A stretch of DNA of 64,000 nucleotides. Origin: Nocardia suismassiliense. GTDB taxonomy: Bacteria; Actinomycetota; Actinomycetes; Mycobacteriales; Mycobacteriaceae. Shown here piece by piece: positions 37,653 through 46,239 of the stretch. How positions within the stretch are numbered: the first letter of the stretch is position 1; every line of letters starts with the position of its first letter. A model generated the notes under the pieces. That model saw only the letters and a program-made list of their open reading frames with translations, made no database searches and was not told where the DNA came from. The stretch lies in NCBI RefSeq assembly GCF_900269665.1, contig NZ_LT985361.1, positions 6,570,455-6,634,454 of the forward strand, in the 5' to 3' direction. The translations under genes were made by a program, and so were the position numbers.

Positions 37653-40600
37653 TCAGAACGGCGCGTCCAGCGGTATCTGTCCGACCTCGGGCAGATACGG
37701 ATCCAGCTCCCCGGATTCGAACCGCGCCATGCCGATCACATGCCAGAACTGTCCCGCGGTATTGCCCTCGAACTTGTACCGCCCGTCGGGAGCCAGCGCC
37801 GCCCACCCCTCGGACAGTCCGAGTAGTTCCGCGCGAATGGTGGGCGCCGTCTCCGGATCCGGATAGTCGCCGCCCGGCACGGTCCACAGGATCGTATTGC
37901 CGTCGTCGCCCCCGCTGGCCAGCAGCCGCCCGGACGGGTGGAAGGCCAGCGACCACACCTGCCGCTTGTGCCCCTCCATGGTGTGCAGGTGACGCCCGGT
38001 TGCCATGTCCCACAGGCGAACCACCAGATCTTCGCCGCCGGTGGCCAGGATGCCGCTCTGCGGGTCGACCGCCGCCGCCCACACTCGGCCGGTGTGCCGG
38101 GTGAGCTCGTGCAGGCAGGCCCCGGAGTCGGCGTCCCAGATGCGCACCGTCTTGTCCCAGGAGACACTGGCCACCCGGTCACCGTGCAGGACCACCGCGT
38201 AGACCCGATCGCGGTGCCCGTGCAGTTCACGCAGCAGCCTGCCGGATTCGACATCCCACAGCCGCACCACCGCATCGTCGCAGCCGGTGGCCATGGTGGC
38301 GCCCTCGGCGTCGAAGGCGATGGACCGCACCCGTCCGTGGTGCTGCGAGCACACCATGTGCAGCGCGCCGGTGGTCCGGGACCAGATGATCACCGTGTCG
38401 TCGTCGTTGGCGGTGGCCACGTACTGATCCGTGGGATCGAAGGCGATCGCCCAGACCGGCGCGGCCTCGACATTGATGTGCCGCTGGAACAGGCCGGTGT
38501 CGAGGTTGAGCAGACTCAACCGCCCATCGTTGCCGACCACCGCGAGCTGCTGCGGCTGCACCGGACTGAACAGCGCCGTCTCGAAGGTGATCAGCCGGTC
38601 CTCGCTGCCGGCCAGGCGCCGGATCTGCTTGGCCGTCACCGGATCCCACAGCCGCACCACACCGTCGTTGCCGCCGGCCGCGAGCAATGTGCCGTCCGCG
38701 TTGAACGTCACCGACCGGACCTGGCGGCCGTGCCCGGTCAGCACGTGCCTGGACCCGCCCGTCACGGGATCCCAGAGCCGCGTGGTGAATTGGTCGTCGG
38801 TGACCGCGAGCTGCCCGCCGTCCGGCCGGAAGGCGAACGGCCAGATCGAGCCGGTGTGCGCGGTGATCCGGTGCCGCAGTTCGGCGGTCGCGCTGTCGCG
38901 CAGCGTGAGCAGACCCGCGCTGTCACCGGCGGCCAGCAGGTCACCGGTCGGATCGAAGACCACCCAGTAGATGGCCGCGTTGTGATCGGACGGCGCGTGC
39001 CGTACCTGACCGGTCTCGACATCCCAGATGCGCAGTCCGCCATCGGTATCCCCGCTGGCCAGCAGCGGCAACCGAGGATGGAAGGCCAGCGTGTACACCC
39101 GACCGGTGTGCCCGGGCAGCTCACGAACCAAGGTGCAGCGCACCGGATCCCAGAGCGCGACCAGGCCACGGACATCACCGACCGCGAGCAGATCGCCCGC
39201 CGGATTGAACGCGATCCGGAACACCGAACCCGGCGCGCCGACGAATTTACCGCGCTCCCGGCCGGTTTCGGCATCCCACAGCCGCACCACACCGTCGCGA
39301 TACGCGGCGGCGACCACACCGTCGTGAAAAGCCAAGCTGTAGATCAGCTCTCGGCTACCGTCCGCAGGAACGCATTCGTGCCGCAGGTCACCGCCGGGCA
39401 GCGACCACAGCCGCAGCATGCCCTCGGCATCGCCGGTGGCCAGCAGATCACCCGCGCGGCTCAGCATCACCGGCCACGGCCATTGGCTGTGGCCGTGCAG
39501 GATTCGGCGCAGCTCGCCGGTGGTTACGTCCCAGAGCCCGACGGTGCCGTCGCTGGACCCGCTGATCAGCACGGCCTCGGTGTAGGCGACCGCGAACGAG
39601 CGATTGCGGTGACCCTGCAGCGTACGCAGCGGCAGCCCGGTCTCGGAGTCGCAGATCAGCACGCCGCCGTCATCGCTGCCGATGGCCAGGGTGCCGCCGT
39701 CCGGGCTGTAGGCGACCGGCTGCGGCAACCGGCCGTGCCTGGCATGGAATCCGTGCCGGACACCGATTGCCGCAGGGGCGAATTCGGTCCTGGCCTCCGA
39801 GCCGGGCACCAGGGCGGCGCCGCGCAGATCGGTGCCCGCCGGGGTGCCGACGACATCGAGCAGCGCCGCACGATTCCAGCGACTACCCGGCGCACGAGAC
39901 CCGGTCAGGTCCGCGCGGGCCAGCCGCGCCCTGGTGAGATCGGCGTCGGTGAGGTCGGCGCCGACCAGGCTCGCCTCGTCCAGGCGGGCGCCGACCAGCC
40001 GGGCGCCACGCAGGATCGCGCGGTCCAGGTTCACGCCGACCAGCCGGGCGCCGGACAGATCCGCGCCGGTCAGGTCGACCTGCTGCATGTCGCGATAGGA
40101 CAGGTCCTCCCCGGCCAGCACCGCGCCGCGCAGGTCGGCGGTGGGCGCGGTGCGCAGCCGGGTGGTCAGCCGGATCGCGTTGGTCCGGGAGACCTCGTCG
40201 GCGGCCGGATCGTCGAGCACGCCGTCGGCCCAGGTACGCGCGAACCGGATATCGGCCAGGTCGCACAGGAAATCGATGGACAGCTGGGACAGCGGGGCGT
40301 GCCCGAGCTGCGGCGGTGCGGCGACCCCCGCGGCGAACTGTTCGGCGATGTGGTTGGCCACCAGCCATTCCGGCACCGACGAGTGGATGAAGCCGAACAG
40401 GTTGTCCTCGGTCCGCACCAGCAGGCTGCCAGAGCCGATGGCGTGCGTGGACTGCTGCACCGACATCCGATTGGCCCCGGTCATCTCCACCAGATGCTGT
40501 GCCACCTCGGTCAATTCGGCCAGCCGCAGGTACGGCTCGCCGGTCTCCCAGATGCGCAACGCGAATTCGGTGACCGCGAGCCACAATTCGTGCAGACCGA

Positions 40601-43406
40601 GACCGGGCAGCGAGCCCGCCGTCGCGGCGGTGCGATCGGCCTCGTAGGACAGCCAGGATTCGAGGATCTCCCGATACAGTCCGGCCGCGCCGACGGTCTG
40701 CTGGGCGCCTGCCGCGGCCCGCAACCGCCGTTCGTCCAGATCGGCGATGAAGCTCAGCATGCGCGGGTTCTGGGCCAGACCCAGCAGGTCCTGGATGCCG
40801 GTGATCAGCCGCATCCTGGCGTCGGCGCGCGACACGTCGCCGCCGTAGCGGTTGGTGAGGAAGGCGTGCACCTGCGCGGGCGCGAACTCCTCGATGCTGA
40901 GGATCTGCCGGTCCTGGAGCAGCCCGACCCGCTCCCCCAACGCGGTCAGCACCTGCGCGCGGGACTCGAAATGCTGAGTGCGGCTGGCCACAATGATCTT
41001 CGCCTTGCCGACCGCGGCCTGCAGCAAGGTTTCCAGATGGTCGGCGGCGAACTCGTAGCTGATCCGGGTGACGAGTTCGTCGAAGCCGTCGAACAGCAGC
41101 ACCACCCGGCCCTCACGGAGCATGTAGCGCAACGCTTTCAGGTCGATCCGGTCCTCGCCGTGGTTGGCCAGGTGCGCGGCGACCAGCGCGTCCACCGAAT
41201 GCGTTTTGTCGAGGGTGCGCAGGTCGATCAGGATCGGGATCAGCGCGGGCATCGTCTCGGTGATGCGGCGGGCCACCTCGTGCAGCGCGAAGGTCTTGCC
41301 GCGACCGAAATCGCCGAGCACCAGGACGAATCGGCCGTGATCGACAGCTACCAGGCGCAGCAGTTCGGCGGCGAGATCATTGTGCACCGGTTGTTCGCCA
41401 TGCTCCAGCAGCCGGAAACGCTGCGGCACATAGAGATCCGGCGGGTAGCGGCGGTCGGTGCGCAAGCGCTCCACCTGCTTGGCCAGGTACTCGTCCAGGT
41501 CGAGCAGGCCCTGGAACTCGGTGAAGCTGCGCACCCGCAGGCCGTGGCTGGCGGCTTCGTCGCGCAGCGAACGCGGCGGCGGCGCACCGCGATAGACGAG
41601 TTCGGAGCCGTATTCCGGGTCGTGGCCGAGGAACTCCTCGACCACCCGCCTGGTCATGTCGCCGACGTGCACGCCGACGCGCCACTGCGCGGTCACCTCG
41701 TCGCGCTGATGGGTGAGCAGCAGGTGCGGCGGGTCGGTCTCCACGCGACGGATCTTGGCCTCCGGATACCGGGTTTCGCACACCTCGACCACCCGTTCCA
41801 GCAGCCGGCCGTGCGGGTCGAGCACGGCGGGAGCTTCCAGGGCGGCGGGCTCGGTGAGCTCGTCCGGACCGGTGAGCTCGGCCGGGGCGTCCGAGGCCAG
41901 TGCCGCAACGGCATTCGTCCACGGCTCGGCCAGGCGGGCGGTGGGTTCCGCGGGATCCTTTGCGGTCGCGGAGAAACGGGCGAGGCCCTCGTGGGTCAGC
42001 TGGATGATCTCGTCGCGGCCGGCCGCGGCCCCGGGGATGACGGGCAGCCTGCCGTCCAGCCGATCCAGGTGCGGCCCACCGGGACCCGGGCCGTGCAGCA
42101 GCAGGTTCAGTCGGCCGCCGAGCAGCCGAGACAAGGTGTCCGCGTCGCGCAGCAGCGCGGGATCACGGGGCGAGGCGGCCGGGCCGGGCAGCGGGTCGTG
42201 CCGGACCACGCCGAGGCGGAGCCAGCCGCTCTCCTCGAACTGCCGCAGGCGCTCGGCGAACCAGGCGGCCTGGGGTTCGCCGATGCTGCCGTAGTCGTCG
42301 TCGGGCAGGTGCGTCGCCGCCATGGTCGAGTTCAAACCCGCGACCACCACCCGCAATTCGGGGATCGGGAACAGCGTCCACGGCTGGCCGACGTCGAACA
42401 CCAGATGGTCCAGGCCCTGGTACAACTCGGCGAACAACCGCGCGTACTGCTCGAGCTTCGGAAAGTACGGCGGCTGCGGTTTGCGGTCGCGCGCTTCGCA
42501 ATTCAGGAAGTAAGCGTGGCAGGCCACCTTGGAGACGTCGTGATTGCCCGGCACCACGACCAGCCGGTCGGGTTCGAGTCCGAGCAGCACACGCAACCCG
42601 GTCAGGAAGGTGAGGGCCTCGTCCACCTCGCGCGGACGGCCGGATTCGGTCACATCGCCGGTCACCACGATCAAGTCGGGCTTCGGCACACCCTGACCGA
42701 CCAGCTGGGTCACGTTCGCGTAGATGCGCGACTGGAGTTCACGAGCGGTGCTCGGCTCGTCGGCCGCGAACAGACCACGCCCGAAGCGCGGACCGGCCAC
42801 GTGCAGCACGCTCACTCCGGAGCGGTGCTCGTCCCGGTGCTTGCCACCCGGAAAGGCCGGGGCCGCAACGGGAGTGCGCCTGCTCATCGGGGACTCGACG
42901 GTGCCTGCCGGGTCCTCCTCGCCGTAGCGGTCTGGTAGCGCGCTGACACCGAGTTCGTTCGGGAATCGAGGTTCGAGCTGCGGTTTGCCCCGGCCCGCGA
43001 GCAGGTGCCGCACCCGCTCCAGCAGGATGCGGCGGGCTTCCTCGTCGGTCGGCACACCCACCAGGTCGATGTAGGTGATGGTGGCGAGCAGCCCCTCCAG
43101 CGCGCAGTCCGCGACGCGGATCGGCAGCAGCTTGCCGGGGTCGGTGCGGAACGCGGCCTGCCATTCCATTGTCCCGTAACGCGATTGGAGGTAGTTCTCG
43201 GAGAGCACCGCGAGCACGACGGTCGAATCGCGCACGCCGCGGTCCATGAAGTCGATGAAGTTGGTGCCGGGCACGAAGTCCCAGGCCTGGATCAGGGTGC
43301 GATATCCGGCGCTCTCCAACTGCCAGGCCAGCCACGTCGCCCATCGTTCGTCCGCCGGAGAATAGCTGATGAAGAAGTCTCGTGCCCGCCCACCCTGCTG
43401 TGTCAC
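37653..43406 (-). CDS. TIR - metallophosphoesterase - NACHT - pentapeptide - WD40 protein
   Basis: 1917 residues, all in one chain. TIR (about 9-135, DFFISYSPADE) keeps the Glu expected for NAD hydrolysis (YGTMEW, Glu81). A calcineurin-like phosphoesterase (198-445) keeps VVTGDV and VVPGNHD but has AGPRFG and VVRHDP where metal-binding D-x-H and H-H are expected. A linker (530-660, LLTHQRDEVTAQWRVGVH) precedes a NACHT ATPase (690-1060; P-loop GDFGRGKT, Walker B LLFDGFDE), pentapeptide repeats (1090-1172, DLTGADLSGARL) and ~14 WD40 blades (1228-1865). This fits a STAND-type immune sensor whose TIR depletes NAD; that is inference. The GTG start at 43406 sits 9 bases from the divergent gene. Confidence 0.88.
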   Translation of the reverse strand: MTQQGGRARDFFISYSPADERWATWLAWQLESAGYRTLIQAWDFVPGTNFIDFMDRGVRDSTVVLAVLSENYLQSRYGTMEWQAAFRTDPGKLLPIRVADCALEGLLATITYIDLVGVPTDEEARRILLERVRHLLAGRGKPQLEPRFPNELGVSALPDRYGEEDPAGTVESPMSRRTPVAAPAFPGGKHRDEHRSGVSVLHVAGPRFGRGLFAADEPSTARELQSRIYANVTQLVGQGVPKPDLIVVTGDVTESGRPREVDEALTFLTGLRVLLGLEPDRLVVVPGNHDVSKVACHAYFLNCEARDRKPQPPYFPKLEQYARLFAELYQGLDHLVFDVGQPWTLFPIPELRVVVAGLNSTMAATHLPDDDYGSIGEPQAAWFAERLRQFEESGWLRLGVVRHDPLPGPAASPRDPALLRDADTLSRLLGGRLNLLLHGPGPGGPHLDRLDGRLPVIPGAAAGRDEIIQLTHEGLARFSATAKDPAEPTARLAEPWTNAVAALASDAPAELTGPDELTEPAALEAPAVLDPHGRLLERVVEVCETRYPEAKIRRVETDPPHLLLTHQRDEVTAQWRVGVHVGDMTRRVVEEFLGHDPEYGSELVYRGAPPPRSLRDEAASHGLRVRSFTEFQGLLDLDEYLAKQVERLRTDRRYPPDLYVPQRFRLLEHGEQPVHNDLAAELLRLVAVDHGRFVLVLGDFGRGKTFALHEVARRITETMPALIPILIDLRTLDKTHSVDALVAAHLANHGEDRIDLKALRYMLREGRVVLLFDGFDELVTRISYEFAADHLETLLQAAVGKAKIIVASRTQHFESRAQVLTALGERVGLLQDRQILSIEEFAPAQVHAFLTNRYGGDVSRADARMRLITGIQDLLGLAQNPRMLSFIADLDERRLRAAAGAQQTVGAAGLYREILESWLSYEADRTAATAGSLPGLGLHELWLAVTEFALRIWETGEPYLRLAELTEVAQHLVEMTGANRMSVQQSTHAIGSGSLLVRTEDNLFGFIHSSVPEWLVANHIAEQFAAGVAAPPQLGHAPLSQLSIDFLCDLADIRFARTWADGVLDDPAADEVSRTNAIRLTTRLRTAPTADLRGAVLAGEDLSYRDMQQVDLTGADLSGARLVGVNLDRAILRGARLVGARLDEASLVGADLTDADLTRARLARADLTGSRAPGSRWNRAALLDVVGTPAGTDLRGAALVPGSEARTEFAPAAIGVRHGFHARHGRLPQPVAYSPDGGTLAIGSDDGGVLICDSETGLPLRTLQGHRNRSFAVAYTEAVLISGSSDGTVGLWDVTTGELRRILHGHSQWPWPVMLSRAGDLLATGDAEGMLRLWSLPGGDLRHECVPADGSRELIYSLAFHDGVVAAAYRDGVVRLWDAETGRERGKFVGAPGSVFRIAFNPAGDLLAVGDVRGLVALWDPVRCTLVRELPGHTGRVYTLAFHPRLPLLASGDTDGGLRIWDVETGQVRHAPSDHNAAIYWVVFDPTGDLLAAGDSAGLLTLRDSATAELRHRITAHTGSIWPFAFRPDGGQLAVTDDQFTTRLWDPVTGGSRHVLTGHGRQVRSVTFNADGTLLAAGGNDGVVRLWDPVTAKQIRRLAGSEDRLITFETALFSPVQPQQLAVVGNDGRLSLLNLDTGLFQRHINVEAAPVWAIAFDPTDQYVATANDDDTVIIWSRTTGALHMVCSQHHGRVRSIAFDAEGATMATGCDDAVVRLWDVESGRLLRELHGHRDRVYAVVLHGDRVASVSWDKTVRIWDADSGACLHELTRHTGRVWAAAVDPQSGILATGGEDLVVRLWDMATGRHLHTMEGHKRQVWSLAFHPSGRLLASGGDDGNTILWTVPGGDYPDPETAPTIRAELLGLSEGWAALAPDGRYKFEGNTAGQFWHVIGMARFESGELDPYLPEVGQIPLDAPF

Positions 43407-43415
43407 GCACCCAGT

Positions 43416-44702
43416 ATGGCCCAGGCCAATAGCATGGCAGTTGTGCCCGAACAGGTCGACTCCTCCGAACGGAACCCTCCGGCGAGCGCCGCGGCGTCGG
43501 CCGAACGCCTGCACTGGGGTTTGAGCGTGCTGGACTGGGTCCGGATCGGGCTGCTGCTCGCCGGGCTGTTGTGCGTGCTCACCGGGCTGTTGCCGCGCGA
43601 CGAGGCCGCGGACAACATGCGCAGAATCGGCCCGCTGCTGCTGTTTCTCGGCAGCGTGATCGTGCTGGCCGAACTCACCCGTCAGGCCAAGGTGTTCGAC
43701 GTGATCGCGCACCGGCTGGCCATTCTCGGGCGGGGCTACTATCCGGCGCTGTTCGTGCTGTGCGTGCTGTTCGCCTCCGCCACCACAACACTGTTGAACC
43801 TCGATACCACGGCCGTGCTGATCACCCCGGTCATGCTCGCGCTGGCCGCACCGGCCCGCATTCCACCGCTCCCGCTGGCCATCACCACCATCTGGCTCGC
43901 CAATACGGCCAGCCTGCTGCTGCCGGTCTCCAATCTGACCAATCTGCTCGCCGCCGATCGGGTCGCGCTGACGGCGACCGAGTTCGCCGCGAAAATGTGG
44001 GCGCCGCAGCTGGTTTCGCTGGTGGCGACGATGCTGTGCCTCTGGGTCTGGTACTGGCGGCGCGGACGCCGCGACAACGACCGCTACCTGCCGCCCGAGC
44101 CGATCCGGCCGCAGAATGCGAAGGAACGGGTGTTGATGTACACCACGGCGGGGGCCTGCCTGCTGTTCATCTTCGCTATTCCGTTCGTCGGCCACCGCAT
44201 CGGCATCGCCGCGACCATCGCCGCCGCCATCGCGGTGCTCGCCTTCGCCGTCTTCGACCGCTCGTCACTGCGCTGGGCGCTGTTCCCTTGGCGGCTACTG
44301 GTTTTCGTCGTCGGCCTGTTCCTGGTGGTGCCCACCCTCGGGCGCCTCGGCCTGTCCGATCTGATGCACACGTTGATCGGGTCCGACTCGGGCGCGGCCG
44401 GTGCCTTCCGCGCGGCGGGCGCGGGCGCGACGCTGTCGAACATCGCCAATAATCTGCCCGCCTACACCGCGGGCGAAGCGGTCGTGCCGCCGGAGAACCA
44501 CAATCAACTGCTGGCCTTGCTCATCGGCACCAATATCGGCCCGATCGTCACCCCGTGGGCCTCACTGGCAACACTGCTCTGCCTGGAATTCTGCCGTACA
44601 CACAACGTTCGGGTCCCGATGCTGCGCTTCGTGCTGACCGGACTCGGGCTCGCCGTCGTCGGCACCACCGGCGCTGTCGCGGCCCTGCTCGTCTTCGGCT
44701 AG
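43416..44702 (+). CDS. SLC13/ArsB-NhaD-type permease
   Basis: 428 residues with about ten hydrophobic helices. It belongs to the ion-transporter superfamily of SLC13/ArsB/NhaD permeases; re-entrant-loop motifs are TTLLNLDTTAVLITP, LPVSNLTNLL and ATLSNIANNLPAY, with TNIGPIVTPWAS. The transported ion (arsenite, sodium or a dicarboxylate) cannot be told. The divergent TIR-NACHT start is only 9 bases away; an ATG at 43434 would leave 27. It ends overlapping the convergent phosphatase stop (shared CTAG). Confidence 0.85.
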   Translation: MAQANSMAVVPEQVDSSERNPPASAAASAERLHWGLSVLDWVRIGLLLAGLLCVLTGLLPRDEAADNMRRIGPLLLFLGSVIVLAELTRQAKVFDVIAHRLAILGRGYYPALFVLCVLFASATTTLLNLDTTAVLITPVMLALAAPARIPPLPLAITTIWLANTASLLLPVSNLTNLLAADRVALTATEFAAKMWAPQLVSLVATMLCLWVWYWRRGRRDNDRYLPPEPIRPQNAKERVLMYTTAGACLLFIFAIPFVGHRIGIAATIAAAIAVLAFAVFDRSSLRWALFPWRLLVFVVGLFLVVPTLGRLGLSDLMHTLIGSDSGAAGAFRAAGAGATLSNIANNLPAYTAGEAVVPPENHNQLLALLIGTNIGPIVTPWASLATLLCLEFCRTHNVRVPMLRFVLTGLGLAVVGTTGAVAALLVFG

Positions 44703-45553
44703 TCGGGTAATCCGGTGACGGTGACCTCAGCCGCGGACTTCACCAGGAGCGTCAGTTCGGGAATCATCTCGGCACTGCCTGCGATGAAATCCACTTCGCC
44801 GACGGGTAATTCGAGGCGCTCGTCGAGGGTGGTGCCGTCGAAGTCGGTGAGGTGCATACCGGATTCGCGAGCGAGCAGGGCGCCGGCGGGGAGGTCGATG
44901 AGGCCGGCGCGGTAGCCGACGAAACCGTCGATGTCACCGTTGCTCAACATGACCCAGCACAGCAGCGGGGACCAGAGTTGGATCAGGCGGCGAGACGCCG
45001 ACTCCAGGGTGAGGCGCAGGGCGCGGGCGGTCGGGTCGGCGCGGGTGACCGGGTAGCCCTGGAGCCATGCGAGCACCGGGGCGGCCGCGGGACGGTGCGC
45101 CGGATGCCACAGCGGGCCGTTCGGGCCGAAGGCGCCGCGGCCGCGGACGGCGGTCCAGGTGTGGTCGGCGATCGGCTCGTGCACCACGCCGAGCACCGGT
45201 GTTCCGTTGTGGCACAACGCGATACCGACCGTACAGACCGGTAGGCCGATGGTGATGTTGTTGGTGCCGTCGAGCGGGTCGACGACCCAGCACCAGGTGT
45301 CGTCGGTGCTGTCGAGCACGCCGGACTCCTCGGCGAGGATGCGATGGTCCGGGAAGACGCGACGCAGATGGCCCAGGATGATCTGCTCCGCGCGCAGATC
45401 CAGGTCGGTGACCACGTCGCCGGTTGCGTCCTTGGTGTGCACGGTCAGCGCGCCGAGCAGCCCGGCCCGGATCGCGTGACCCGCTTCGACCGCCGCAGTG
45501 ACGGCCACCTCGGCCGCAACATCGAGCAAGGTGTCCGGGAGTACCAGGTTCAT
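44699..45553 (-). CDS. inositol-monophosphatase-family phosphatase
   Basis: 284 residues. Motifs of the Li-sensitive, Mg-dependent phosphatases are present: AEESG (Glu metal ligand), DPLDGTNN and AGLIDLPAGALLARESG. The family hydrolyses inositol phosphates, fructose bisphosphate or 3'-phosphoadenosine nucleotides; which applies here is open. The ATG at 45553 overlaps the cupin stop in TAATG, so it is the third gene of a coupled operon. An upstream ATG at 45571 is possible. Confidence 0.85.
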   Translation of the reverse strand: MNLVLPDTLLDVAAEVAVTAAVEAGHAIRAGLLGALTVHTKDATGDVVTDLDLRAEQIILGHLRRVFPDHRILAEESGVLDSTDDTWCWVVDPLDGTNNITIGLPVCTVGIALCHNGTPVLGVVHEPIADHTWTAVRGRGAFGPNGPLWHPAHRPAAAPVLAWLQGYPVTRADPTARALRLTLESASRRLIQLWSPLLCWVMLSNGDIDGFVGYRAGLIDLPAGALLARESGMHLTDFDGTTLDERLELPVGEVDFIAGSAEMIPELTLLVKSAAEVTVTGLPD

Positions 45554-46239
45554 TACGTTGCCCGCTCGCATCGGTTCTCCAGTTGCTTCCGTAGCGGCTG
45601 ATCCCGCAGGTGGGCCAGCACGGTGTGCGCGGCGCGCCGGGTCTCGGTGGGGGTGCACAGCGTGCGGTGCACCCAGTGGTCGCTGGTGGCGATCGTACCG
45701 AGCGACAGGTCCGGCCGGTCCCGATTGTCCTCGCCGAGCACGACCGTCGCCGCCTCGCCGTGCACATCGGACACGTGGAACGCACCGTTCGGAAGGGTGT
45801 ATACCTCGCCCGAGTGGAAGTATTCGCGCGAGCGGGTCCGGTAGCTGACCAGACGCTGGGTCGCCCGCACCAGGTCACCATCGGCGGTGCTCTGGATCTC
45901 GAACAGGCGATGCGTGGGTCGGGCCGGCGCACTGTCTATCTCGATGATCTCGTTGCCGACGGTGCCGTACAGCACGGTGCTGAGCAGGTCCCAGCTGTGC
46001 GCGTGCACCTTCGAGGTGGTCGAGTCGTCGCGCACGCCCTCGGTCCAGACGTGCACGCAGATACCGAGGCCGCCGCCGCGCCACGCGGGAAAACACAAGA
46101 AGCCCAACGGATGCCGGACCGCGGACAGCTCCGAGCTACCGTCGACGACACCCGCGAGCACGTCGCGGGCCCAGCGGCGCACCGCGGCGCCGGTGGCATC
46201 GGAACCGATCAACGTGCGGACGCGGGCATATTCGTTCAC
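45553..46239 (-). CDS. cupin-like metal-binding protein
   Basis: 228 residues. A double-stranded beta-helix (cupin) pattern: HAHSWDL (His79/His81 with VH before), a TVLYGTVGNEIIEI strand, and a second motif FHSGEVYTLPNGAFHVSDVH. Candidate metal ligands are the His pair, Glu145 and His155. It resembles cysteine-dioxygenase- or thiol-dioxygenase-like cupins only in layout. GTG 46239 overlaps the preceding stop in TAGTG and its own stop overlaps the phosphatase start, so three genes are translationally coupled. Confidence 0.6.
   Translation of the reverse strand: MNEYARVRTLIGSDATGAAVRRWARDVLAGVVDGSSELSAVRHPLGFLCFPAWRGGGLGICVHVWTEGVRDDSTTSKVHAHSWDLLSTVLYGTVGNEIIEIDSAPARPTHRLFEIQSTADGDLVRATQRLVSYRTRSREYFHSGEVYTLPNGAFHVSDVHGEAATVVLGEDNRDRPDLSLGTIATSDHWVHRTLCTPTETRRAAHTVLAHLRDQPLRKQLENRCERAT

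Noticed and set aside
37938..42938. 1666-codon open frame on the plus strand opposite the TIR-NACHT gene
   Set aside because: Antisense frame caused by high-GC codon bias; translation has no domains while the minus strand encodes clear ones.
43407..44195. Upstream extension of the TIR-NACHT frame by 263 codons
   Set aside because: It runs antisense through the permease gene, is Gln/Arg/His-rich and the TIR domain begins directly after GTG 43406.
43416..44702. Permease as part of the TIR-NACHT system
   Set aside because: SLC13-type permeases are common housekeeping genes; close divergent starts alone do not show a shared function.
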